Below are positions 1 to 9,820 of a stretch of 64,000 nucleotides of DNA, one piece after another. The stretch spans positions 1,366,001-1,430,000 of the forward strand of contig JAJEKV010000146.1 of assembly GCA_021234155.1 (NCBI GenBank), in the 5' to 3' direction. Positions within the stretch are counted from its first letter, which is position 1. The number at the start of each line of letters is the position of its first letter. The translations under genes were made by a program, and so were the position numbers. This stretch comes from Isoetes taiwanensis (Eukaryota > Streptophyta > Lycopodiopsida > Isoetales > Isoetaceae). Under the pieces are notes generated by a model. The model ran no database searches. It was not told where the DNA came from and saw only the letters and a program-made list of their open reading frames with translations.

Positions 1-151
1 TGGCAATGGCAGGTGATGGTCCATGTAAAAAAGGGAGCCTTTTTACACGAGGATGAACCGGCTCTTATGGCGCGTGCATGTGAACCGGCGGTGCCATCAC
101 CATTGTGTAAAAAGGCTGATGCCTTTACATGCACCATCACCTGCCATCGCC
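1..151. mobile_element. Foldback/MITE-like inverted repeat at window edge
   Basis: Bases 1-49 and 105-151 are near-complementary arms: the left begins tggcaatggcaggtgatgg and the right ends ccatcacctgccatcgcca. The loop is about 55 bases and contains a short gaaccggc repeat. This is the form of a small MITE or foldback element. The left arm touches the window edge, so its true end and any target-site duplication cannot be checked. No protein is expected; the small ORF across it is incidental. Confidence 0.6.
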
Positions 152-1600
152 AAATAGCACAGGGCAAAACATGGCCCCTCACCCGTAATGGTTGCATGTG
201 AACCCAGCCTTACACATAACGGGGTGGAAATTGTGAGGTTCCTCCCCAGAATTACTAATTAACTTAGGAAAAATTTCTACTCGATAAGAGCCAGAAAATT
301 TTGAGTTCGAAATATTGCAAAAAATCATGTAAAATCCAGCAAATTAAAGGTTTTTTTCCCTCCGAAATCAGGCAAATATAAATGAAGAGCACCATTTTTG
401 TCTAGATTGGAGGCCTGCTTACACAACATCTTCTTCGTTCGCATTCTTCCTCTGACAAAGACTATGGCCTTAGCAACTTTCTTAGCACATCTTTGACTTG
501 TTCACAATAGACTTAATGGAGACTCATCCAAATCATTGAACCTGGTTTCTTTTTGGGTTCCTTGCATTTGCTTTGCATCATTCACTGTCATAAATACTTC
601 AAATAATCCTTACTATAGAGAAATTTGAAGCTCTCCACTCTGTTTTTCAATAAGTACTAGCTGCCACAAAACCAGTTAAAGTATCTTCCGTAACAATTGT
701 GGAGGCAGAGTTTTGCCGTGAAATAACTTATATCTGAGGAGCGTTAATTGCAAGCAGAGGAAGCAAGCAACAATCAGAAAAAGGGGGTGGTTTCTAGCTT
801 ACACTAGAGGTTGCTTAATGATGTTCTTAGCGCATATTAAGAATTCTGTATAGAGTAGAGATGCCAGTGTTGGTCCACTTAAGCATTAGGAAGGCCATAG
901 CTTCTCATTCAGCAGTCCAAATTCTACGCTTAAAGATGCATTGGAAAGCCTGAAAGAAATAATTCATCAATCCCAAAATTTGACAATTCTGACATTAGGA
1001 GGTAATGCTGTGAGCCCTTCAAATTTGGGTTTTTTAGACAGAGTTGGTTCAGATTTGATGCCCAATTTTTGTGCAGATTCTAACCTTTGTTGGTGCAGAT
1101 TTGGTTCAGTCTTCGACCTTATTTGGTCCACAGATTCACCCATTAGTTCACACATGCACCTAAAACAGTTCATTACTTTACCCTTATGAAAACAATAAGG
1201 TATCTAAAGATCTAATAAAACGGAGTTGAATAAGAGGAATTGAACCCCAATTGATGTTGAACAACACCAAGTTCCAACATTCAAACCTGCATCGCAGAGA
1301 CCAAGCATTACAGAGACCAAGCATTAGAAAGAACTTAAAAATGTCAAACAAAAGAAAAAATTGAATTTAATAGAACTCGTGTTCTAGATGTTATTGAAGA
1401 CGACTCCAAAGTAGATCTGAAAGCATAAAACGAAGATTATAATTAGGCTAACTTAACATTACCAAGTTCCAAAACTGAAAACACTGCAAGATTTCAATGG
1501 CAAGAGAAAAAAAATTTGGTTCATAATGTAACCTTGAAAATACAACGAATTTATAGATCTCAACCTCTTGGCTGACCTATCAGACATTTCTGAAAATTCA
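152..1600. other. Intergenic stretch, no gene seen
   Basis: AT-rich sequence with short ORFs on both strands that overlap each other and show no recognisable domain. One open stretch on either strand around 941-1189 is a sense/antisense shadow pair. I find no repeat, RNA gene or splice-bounded exon that I can support. Confidence 0.5.
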
Positions 1601-1682
1601 TGTGTTTCTTCCAACACATTGGCATTTGCTTGATTGTTCGTTTGAGGTCCAAAGTCTGGCTAATCATCCTGAAACTACCAAA

Positions 1683-1804
1683 TGTTACTCACTAGCACCT
1701 CTAGTGATAACCAACTCACCAAACGGGCGGATCCTTCAAGGAAATCGTTATTCAATGGGCCCCAACCTTTCCAGGCTTTATCCCATACCCCAGAGATCAT
1801 ATCA
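1683..1804 (-). mobile_element. 122-bp TRIM-type LTR copy, minus strand
   Basis: This is the reverse complement of the 122-bp LTR that occurs at 27140-27261 and 27607-27728, with the same length and only scattered substitutions. Read on the minus strand it starts tgatatg and ends gtaaca, the TG...CA form of an LTR. The sequence after it on that strand begins tttggta, like the first bases of the primer site seen at 27264, and then diverges. No 5-bp direct duplication flanks it (ccaaa and atctg). It may be a solo LTR or a truncated end. Confidence 0.7.
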
Positions 1805-2383
1805 ATCTGCAAAGTATTATCTGCATTACAAATAGGGATTTTAACTAATATGTTTGCCTCTTCATTATGAATTAGAACATTAGCTTGGTTGTCATCAAGC
1901 ACACCTACAATTTCTAGTGGTTCATTTTCTTCTGAAGGAGTTGTGTCTCTTCTTTTCTTTTTTTTTCCTTCCCTTGCCCTTTGGCGCCTCTTTTTCCTTT
2001 CTTTCTTTCTCCTTTGCCACTTCTCTCTGTTTCTGCCTTTCCTCTTGCTTTTGTTCTTTGAGTTTCTTCTCCTCTTCCATTTGAACTTTCTTTCTCTCGA
2101 CTGCTTCCTCTCTAGCTTTTTTCTTTTCTTGTTTCTCACTTTCCTCTTGTTGCAACTTAGCTATGATGTCTGCTTTAGTAACCAATAAAATTCCCTTAAT
2201 ATCCTTTGGAATAAATGTTCTTCTAGATCTAACTCTTGGTTCAGTCCCTTGCACTTCTGTTGGTGCCACTTCTGTTGTTGCCTTAGAAACGTCTACTAAG
2301 TGATCCAATGGAGTATCATTTTCATTGTCTTGGAAGACAAAATATTTTCCAACAAGCTCAAGCACTACCATTGAGGGATTCAA
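1805..2383 (-). pseudogene. Decayed charged coiled-coil ORF, truncated by LTR
   Basis: Minus-strand frame starting at 2383 (MNPSMVVLELVGK) encodes about 100 residues of ordinary composition, then a very Lys/Glu/Arg-rich stretch (EEKKLKEQKQEERQKQ and similar) that would form a charged helix or coiled coil. The frame stops at 1922. A second minus frame takes over near 1930-1980 (TTPSEENEPLEIVG) and runs on to the LTR at 1804, which suggests a one-base frameshift in an originally longer protein. I do not recognise the family. The lysine-rich part is low complexity and not diagnostic. A retrotransposon gag-like or plant nuclear protein remnant are both possible. Confidence 0.35.
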
Positions 2384-2652
2384 AGGCCAAATTCCTGGTT
2401 TTTCTAGAGATTATGTTAGCAAGAGTTAATGATAACTCAAGGGCCTCACATACAAGGGCAGTCAGATCCTCCTTATGAGGCTCCACATGGTCATGATGCA
2501 TACAATACCTGCGTCTAGTATTTTAAAAGCTTCCTTGAAAGGTCTAAAACATGAAGTGTCAAGGGGCTATAACCTATGACTAGTGTGAGGAGGCAAGCTT
2601 AAAATTTCAAGGCCAATAGATGAAGCATACATTAATGTCAGCTATCAGCTAA
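2384..2652. other. Spacer, nothing recognised
   Basis: Short stretch between the charged ORF and the plus-strand ORF at 2653. No domain, repeat or RNA signature seen. Confidence 0.4.
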
Positions 2653-3105
2653 ATGGTTGCCATGGCCATCACGGATAAGCAAATGCATGTTGTCCTGAAG
2701 AACCTTGTTGGCTTGAACAACAAGAACATCCTGCATAGGGCTGCCCATTATGTGAATTATCATGGTAGGAAACAGATGTCTGCAAGTCTTGTGTACACAG
2801 TATGTCGTATATTACGCACAAGGAAGTTTGTGCTATCTAGCCAGTGGATCTTGCCGACCAATACCGCATTCATTTCTGAGCACAGGATCAAAGCTGCTTG
2901 GAGGATGATGCTGAATCCTGGGCATGCAATGCCCAGTGATGTTAGATGTGTGCTATTTGGTGTGCCTGCTGGAACGCAGCCAGCGGAGAAGATTGGGAAG
3001 TGCAGGAAGCAGTACTGGGACGATGCAGGTAGTGAGGGTGATGATGATGCGCACTTTGCTGATGTAGAGGACAAAGAATATAGGCCAGATGTGGAAGGAA
3101 ATTAG
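2653..3105 (+). CDS. Unrecognised 150-aa protein
   Basis: A 150-codon plus-strand ORF starting at an ATG at 2653. It begins with a helix-like segment (DKQMHVVLKNLVGLNNK), has a basic central region with regular hydrophobic spacing (YTVCRILRTRKFVLSSQW), and ends with an acidic tail (DDAGSEGDDDAHF). There is no signal peptide or membrane segment. I do not recognise the family. The next ORF lies downstream on the same strand and a long A run follows at 4029, so the pair may derive from one retroposed transcript or a two-ORF transposon. An antisense ORF over the same bases (2760-3074) is a shadow. Whether it is translated cannot be judged from sequence alone. Confidence 0.4.
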   Translation: MVAMAITDKQMHVVLKNLVGLNNKNILHRAAHYVNYHGRKQMSASLVYTVCRILRTRKFVLSSQWILPTNTAFISEHRIKAAWRMMLNPGHAMPSDVRCVLFGVPAGTQPAEKIGKCRKQYWDDAGSEGDDDAHFADVEDKEYRPDVEGN

Positions 3106-3320
3106 AGCGGGCTTGATTACATACTTCTAGACTTGCTTGATCACACTATGGCAGTGGGATAGTGCATCTTTCTTGTCTTGTTATGTTCTCATGTTTCTGT
3201 TTATTGTATTTGGATTGTATGTTGAATATAGATTTGTATTTTTGTGGCCATATGAAGTAGATGTTATATTCTATCTTTGTTCAAGCTGATTTAGAGTAGT
3301 AGTTGTACAGGTCATAGCAC

Positions 3321-3943
3321 ATGTTCGCATTTCATTCTGCAAGTATGCCAGGAATGGAGGCCAATGGGCACATTGTGGCACCAGAAGTCATTGAAATGAG
3401 CGACAACAGTAGTGATGTGGTTGTGTCCCTCTCTCTCATCCAAATGCTCCGCCTCCTGTGGCCTTCACAAATGCTCCCCATGTTGTTAATGCTGATATGC
3501 TGCGCATCATTCCCATGCCAGCTGTGCATTCTGGGCAGCCCCAATTTGTTGCAAATGTGCTGCCATATGTGGCTGGTGCACATGCTAGCCAGTTGCCCCC
3601 TGTTGTGGCAAATGGGCTTCCACATCTTCTTGTTGCGTCTGCACGGAGTGAGCATGTGCATGTAGCGGTTGAGCTACTTGAGAATGTTGTAGGGATCAAT
3701 ACAATAGCGGAAGGGATAGCAGCTGCAGTTAGAGTGTTTAGGATTCAATTAAGCAGGTTTTTTCATGCATTAGAACAATGCATCGGGCTGATGGAATGGG
3801 AGCAGGTTAATGTTTCTGTGGAGGAGAGATAGGCCCTGAGGGCTCATATGAATTTGGCAAGGGGAATGTTGATTCGTGAGTTACGGCGAATCGATAATCT
3901 GCAACGAAGCCATGCTGCTGCCTTGAATTTGAGGTACAACTAA
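3321..3943 (+). pseudogene. Unrecognised ORF, frameshifted and with internal stop
   Basis: An open frame from 3321 (MFAFHSASMPGMEANGH) appears to shift by one base near 3430 into the frame of the 124-aa ORF at 3458-3832 (MAFTNAPHVVNADMLR). After the TAG ending at 3832 the same frame stays open for about 36 further codons (ALRAHMNLARGMLIREL) to a TAA near 3943. The middle is rich in Val, Ala, His and Pro; the end looks helical and amphipathic. I cannot name the family. The frameshift plus in-frame TAG suggest a broken gene. Its position just after the 150-aa ORF suggests they belonged to one unit. Confidence 0.35.
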
Positions 3944-4028
3944 CTTTGATTGCTTGTTCGCATGACGTGCAGCATTGTGTGTTTGAGCATTTAGTTGTGC
4001 ATTGGAATGAAGATGCAGGAAGTGTGGC

Positions 4029-4056
4029 CAGAAAAAAAAAAAAAAAAAAAAAAAAA
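4029..4056 (+). repeat. Poly(A) run
   Basis: An uninterrupted run of about 28 adenines just downstream of the ORFs at 2653-3943. It could be the tail of a retroposed copy. I did not find a matching target-site duplication on the two sides. Confidence 0.7.
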
Positions 4057-4059
4057 CTT

Positions 4060-5300
4060 GTGATTTCTGTTTGTAGGCATGACTGCTTGACATTCACTGC
4101 ATGGGAATAGCCCCCTGGCTTTAGGCCGTGGTGGAGCATTGAAGAGCGGCTTCCTTGAGGGGTTCAACTCCCCGTGCTCCTTGCTTGCTTGCTTGTCAGA
4201 TTACACAGGTTATCTACGGACCTTCAGGTCTCCCCTCTCCATCTCCCGTGTGTCGTCCCCTCGGGCGAGCTCTCTAATCCTCTCGGCCTCTATCCGGACG
4301 GCCTCATCCTCGGAACTTCCACACACGAGGGAGGATAAAACTTGACTAGTATCAGGACTTGGTCAAGCTATTCGACCAATGTGTAGGGTTTGCATAGAAG
4401 GTTGAGTTTCAGCAAGAAGCACTCAGACAAATGGAAAATAGGGTAAGGGATTTGCTCTGGAAGAACACGTGTTCAATGGAAGACATGCATGAGGAGGTAT
4501 GGACACATGGCTATCATGCTCCTATAGGCATTGAGCGTGTAGAGTGAATCTGATGTGCTCTTGTTGTGTGCAGATTGTTGCCGAGCTGTAGGAAGTGTTT
4601 GGTTGGATCTATTTCCTTCGTCAACTCAATGTAAGTAGACTTCATATTTTGATAAGACATGGTAAATGCAATGGATGTTCCATGTATTCAGATTTGGAGC
4701 ATGGCTGCAGGTTTTCATGTACGTCTTCTAAATTTTTGTATGTTGAATGATCCTAAAGTTCAGCTTTAGCATTTCTGGTAAAAGTGCATGTGGCATTCTG
4801 AATTTTGCTTTCTGGAGTCAATTCGTGGCTGCAAACTTGTGCAGACATGGCACTGCATGGTGTGGACCTGTTCTTGGCGATATTGGCAGCTAAGTATGGT
4901 GCACAGGTTTGGGTTCAGATTCAGAGGCAGCTGTGTATATATTAAAAGAATGCATGCTTCCTTATTAGGCTTGTAGGAATATGTAGTGCATAGAATTCGT
5001 GTCCATGTTTTAAAAGGATGTACAGATATGTGCTATACATATTTTCAAGCATATTATGCATTGCGATATGATCTTCGGTCTGCCTCTTTTGGCAGGGGAT
5101 TCAAGTCCCTTTTTTGCATCATTGTTTCTGATTCACCTGTATGTTGACTCCTGCCAATGGTTTATAAATCTTATGGTGACGTGGAAATGGCAGTTTGACC
5201 CCATCATGGAGTCAAGGAATGGTCGAGAATGCTCGGCATGGAATAATAGAAGGAATATTAGAGTGATCAATGGCCAGGAATGAGCGATAAGAAGGAATGA
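4060..5300. other. Gene-free stretch with a weak tRNA-like motif
   Basis: At about 4113-4185 a tggctttaggccgtgg segment and a ggttcaactcc segment lie about 45 bases apart, as the A and B boxes of a tRNA gene or tRNA-derived SINE do. The flanking 7-base arms do not pair as an acceptor stem, so this is not a tRNA gene. The rest is ordinary AT-rich sequence with no supported gene. Confidence 0.3.
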
Positions 5301-5319
5301 GCGAAGTTTAGATGCGTTT

Positions 5320-5640
5320 GAAAACACATAACATGTCTATGCCTATGCCAACATAGGCAAAGACCAATTTTGTTTCCGGGGCAAAAAGAAAGAAGGAAAA
5401 GTAACGTAGCTATGATGGTATAAGTAAAGTTAAAGACATAGGCAAAGGCCAATTTTTTTCTCCAAATAAATAGGAATAAAGAAAGAAAAAAAAAAAGAGG
5501 ACATGCCTATGACGGCATAAGGAAACACATTTTTAAGAAGCATTTTGTCTGTGATATCATAGACATAAAGACAAAATGAAAAAACCCAAGCCCATGACGG
5601 CATAGGAAAGGACCAATTTTTTGAAGTAGTACTTGCAACG
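5320..5640. repeat. Degenerate ~90-bp tandem repeats (cataggc/caatttt)
   Basis: Four diverged copies of a unit containing a variant of cataggcaaagaccaatttt are found near 5350, 5440, 5500 and 5595. Each is followed by an A-rich stretch and a cctatgacggcata-like motif. This looks like an old tandem array; no coding sense is visible. Confidence 0.45.
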
Positions 5641-7440
5641 ACTTTGTGAATTCGGCGCCCAAGGCTCTTCAAAATCTGGACAAAAAGCTAAATAAGTCTT
5701 GGACAATAACTCGATAATCTGCAATATTTTGCTATTAGTGTCATGTTACAGATATCATGTTACAAGTATAGTTCTTGCAACAGATTACTTGATCAAGTTA
5801 TAGAATATAAACTATACTTCGTGTTGTATGTCCATTTGAGCATATCCATTATAACTCTATGTCCAACACTATTGGAGATGTATCCAATTTCCTAGACTTG
5901 TTAGGCCAATTCCCTTGTATGTGCTCGAAATGTTATAGTCTCCACCTCATTAACAAACAGATTAGCCTATGATTCAAGGACAAAATTACTTGAACTTGTG
6001 CTCAAAGGCTAATTTTAATCCATGCACTGGGCAAATCCACTCATTAACTTGACATATATTAACTTAAAATCTGCAATAATCCACCAAAATCTACAATAAT
6101 CTGCCAAAATATTACCATATAATTGGGTCTTCAGCACATGAAGATGCACTTTAAATTGCCGAAATAGGCTGGTAAATTTAGAATTGTTTACAACGGCTAT
6201 AATTGAAGGCAACAGATTTTTGGCACTCGAAATCTCAAGTAAAAAATAGTCAACCAACAGGGCTTAAACCTGCAGCAAAAAATAGTCGTTGTTGATGCCC
6301 AGCCTAGTTCTTTGGTGACGATTTACTCCATGCAAACTATCTGGTTCATCTAATTTGAATTGCCTGAACTATTTGGCCTGAACCTGCGAAATTAAGAATA
6401 TGAACTTGACCTGAACCTGACCTAAATCGATTTTCTAACCTAAACCTAACATGAACATGTGAAATCAAGAAAGGATTTCCTGACCTAAACCTGAATTTGC
6501 AAAATCAAGAACCGATTTGCCTCAGATTCGATGCCTCAGATTCGATGCCTCAAATTTTCCTCATATTCGATTTGCTACAGGATCGATGGAAGGAAGGAAA
6601 CCTGTGAAGAAAAACTGAGGAAGAAAAGTTGTGAATCCAAAAATAAAATAAAATTGTAATGATGCTTTGCTATGCGTGCATAGCATGTGTATGCCCGGCA
6701 TAAGCACTTACCCACCACTTTTTTTCCTACCCACCTTTTTTTTTTACCTACCACCTACCCTGCTTTTTTAACCTATCTATTTTCCACACCCATAGATGGC
6801 TAGTTTCGGTTATTGTCATATTTATTGATTTATTTAATTATATGTAGGCAAACAAACATTGGTTCTTAGAAGGATCTAACTTTTTGTTCTTATCTAGATA
6901 TTCGTTCTTGTAGTTGTTGATTTACTTTTTTCTTCTGATTCTTGTCATACTTGATCAGTAGTATGTGTACTCGATTCTTGCTTTTCTGTTTCTTAAAGGT
7001 TTGCGGTGATTGATCATTTTGAATTCAATCTAAGAGGTTTCTTGGCTCTATACAGGTGGAACTGGCATTCTTGAGTACTAGAATTTGATTTTGCACTAAA
7101 ACTGCTAACTCTTGGGATTTTGAAACAACTCATCCATTGCTCTCTGAATTTCGAGCTGATATGCTCGGTTTGGCCTAGGTTCTTTGTACCCTTCAAGTTT
7201 TCGTCTAGCTATGTGAAACCTCCATCCATTTCTCTGGCGACATGCCCAATTAGCGTTAGCCTTGGCGACCGCCATTTTCTTGGTGGTTTTTTCTAGGGAA
7301 TACTGGGTTCTGGTATTGCATGGCCCATTTAAATGTATTAATTGTTTGATTTTACTAGTGATTTATTGTTGGTTTTGTGGCTAGCTTTCGTGGTTTGCAA
7401 CTTGTGATTGCTAGTTTGATTTCCTCCAATGGCCCAATAA
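5641..7440. other. Gene-free low-complexity stretch
   Basis: AT-rich sequence. At 6370-6560 it becomes a loose array of gaacctgacctaaac-type motifs. No ORF with a recognisable domain, splice-bounded exon or RNA gene is seen. Confidence 0.4.
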
Positions 7441-8845
7441 TTTTTCCTTTTTTCTTGAGTTTCATTCATGCTTATATGGCATAAACTAGATAACAATATT
7501 TTTCTTTGATCTATTTCCACTACATGTTCGTGTTTTGATATTCTTATTGATCACCTTCACAATCATGCGCTAGATTATATATTTTGTTTTCATGGAAATC
7601 TGGTTGGTCAGTATGGGGTCTCATTCATCATTTATGTCCGAAATAAATAGTATTCTTGCTTCTTGGTGATCTTTGCAAACATGCATTATATCTCCCTAGT
7701 CATGTTTTATTTGTTGGTCGTTCGCATGGACTCTCTTATTAAATGCATTTGTTGTCATTTTCCTATGTTAGCATTGGATTTTATAGATTTGTAAACTTGC
7801 TTTTATGATGCATTTTTATCAGCATTTTTCTTGTCATCATAGAATTAGGATTTCTCGAGTTTTTGAGTGTTACATTGAACAAATTGCATGAACTTTACTG
7901 TTTTATTATTTTCTAGAATCTCGGTATCTTGCATTATTCAACATTTAGGACTCGTGTTAGGGCTTGCGTCATGTGGCCGTCAAATTGGTTATGGTTTCTC
8001 GTTATCTCACTGTGCTGGTTTCCTAGAGTTAACATTTGCTGACACTACATGTTGTAGTCTCTCATTAGCTCAGATGCTGCATTATCCTATGTGTCATGTG
8101 GTTATCAAATTTGTTATGGTTTCTCGTTATCTCACTGTGGTGGTTTTTCTTTTTTCTTGAGTTTCTTTCGTGTTTATATGGCATAAACTAGACAATGGTA
8201 TTTTTTTTATCTATTTCCACTACATGTTCGTGTTTTGATATTCTCATTGATCACCTTCACAATCATATGCTAGATTATATATGTTGTTTTCATGGAAATC
8301 TGTTTGGTCAGTACGGGGTCTCATTCATCATTTATATCCAAAATAAATAGTATCTTCGTTACTTGGTGATCTTTGCAAACATGCATTTTATTTCCCTAGT
8401 CATGTTTCATTTGTTGGTCGTTCACATGGACTCTCTTATTGAACACATTTGTTGTCCTTTTCCTATGATAGCGTTGGCTTTTATAGATTTGTGAACTTGA
8501 TATCATGATGCATTTTTATGAGCATTTTTCTTGTCATCATAGAATTAGAATTTCTTGAGTTTTGAGGGTTACATCGAACAAATTGCATGAACTTTATTGT
8601 TTTATCATTTCCCAGAAGCTCGGTGTGTTGCATTATTCAACATTTAGGACTTGTGTTAGGGCTTGCATCATTTAGCCATCAAATTGGTTGTGGTTTCTCG
8701 TTATCTCACTGTGGTCATTTTCTAGAGTTAACATTTGCTGGCACTACATGTTGTAGTCTCTCATTAGCTCAAGATCCTGCATTATCCTATAAGTCATGTC
8801 GTCATCAAATTGGTTATGGTTTCTCGTTCTCTCACTGTGGTGGTT
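7441..8845 (+). repeat. Tandem duplication, ~700-bp unit
   Basis: Two direct copies, about 7441-8146 and 8147-8845, share long near-identical stretches such as ctatttccactacatgttcg and gcattattcaacatttagga, with scattered substitutions. The similar small ORFs at 7888 and 8587 are a by-product. Each copy contains a shorter internal repeat of about 118 bp (motif ggtttctcgttatctcactg), and the array of that sub-repeat continues to about 8930. Confidence 0.85.
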
Positions 8846-8989
8846 TCCTAGAGTTAATATTTGCTGACACTACATGTTGTAGTCTCTCATTAGCTCAGAT
8901 CATGCATTATCCTATTATGTTCGCTCATTCGACATAAGGTGCTAGGACTTGCACCATGTGGCTTCGTATGCGCCGTTAGATTCATTTTG

Positions 8990-9820
8990 GTTTGTTATTT
9001 TTTTTTTTTGAAGAACTGTGTCATCAATATATTAAAAGAATGGTAATGTTACAAAGCAAGTGAGGAGGAAGGAGAACTGCCCCAAAGAGACAGCGATACC
9101 TCGACACTCCACAACAAACTCACAGAAAAACTGCAACTCTACTGCTATACAAACCGACCATCACCATCTACAACACCCAAGAAGTCCCGCCAAATGGCAA
9201 ACTTTCGCTCTACTACTCCAGGAACACCGTAAAGCTTTGAAATAGCTTGTACCGAAGTCGAGGAATCGAGAGGCCGCAGTCGCCAATCCCGAAAAGATCC
9301 ACAACCGCCGCTTCCAAATCAGCCACACCAACCAAGCCACGACAAATGCAAGGTTTGTCGCCGCAAGAGCCGCCAAGCACTGAAGGATACACATGAAGCA
9401 AATCGCCGGGCTAGTCAATCTCACCAAAAGCAGAGCCCTAACCCAATCCAGGCAAACCGCAAGTGAGGGCATAAAACCGCACAATGCTCCACAGGTCTCA
9501 CGATGAAGGCCACAACAAGGGCGAGAGAGGGCTCACACCCCGCCTAAACCGACTCACAAGGGCATTCACCCGATCATACGGTGCACCACCGCCATGAAGC
9601 ACCCTAACCTTCGGTGGGGGAAGTGAGCTCCATGTCCACGTCCAAACCGAGCGCCATCGAGAACCCGGAAGCTGCAGAGACCACTTGCCTGAAGGGGGCA
9701 GTGTGTCATGAATAGCCAGCACCCGGTAAGAAGACCGCACAAAGCAAGAAGACACAACATCCGGATGAACCTTCCAAACCTGCACCACCACATCATCCTG
9801 AGGGACTATAAGTTTGTTAT
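8990..9820 (-). mobile_element. Short retroposon (5'-truncated LINE or SINE), 9-bp TSD
   Basis: An insertion of about 813 bp (8999-9811) is bounded by the direct repeat gtttgttat at 8990-8998 and 9812-9820. The left end is a run of 11 T, i.e. a poly(A) tail read on the minus strand, so the element lies on that strand. Its base composition is GC-richer than the T-rich flanks on both sides. The minus-strand ORFs inside (9161-9484, 9566-9796) show no motif I can identify as reverse transcriptase. A 5'-truncated non-LTR element fits best. Confidence 0.75.

Noticed and set aside
4113-4185. Possible tRNA gene
   Set aside because: A- and B-box-like motifs are correctly spaced, but the acceptor arms do not pair and no anticodon stem forms.
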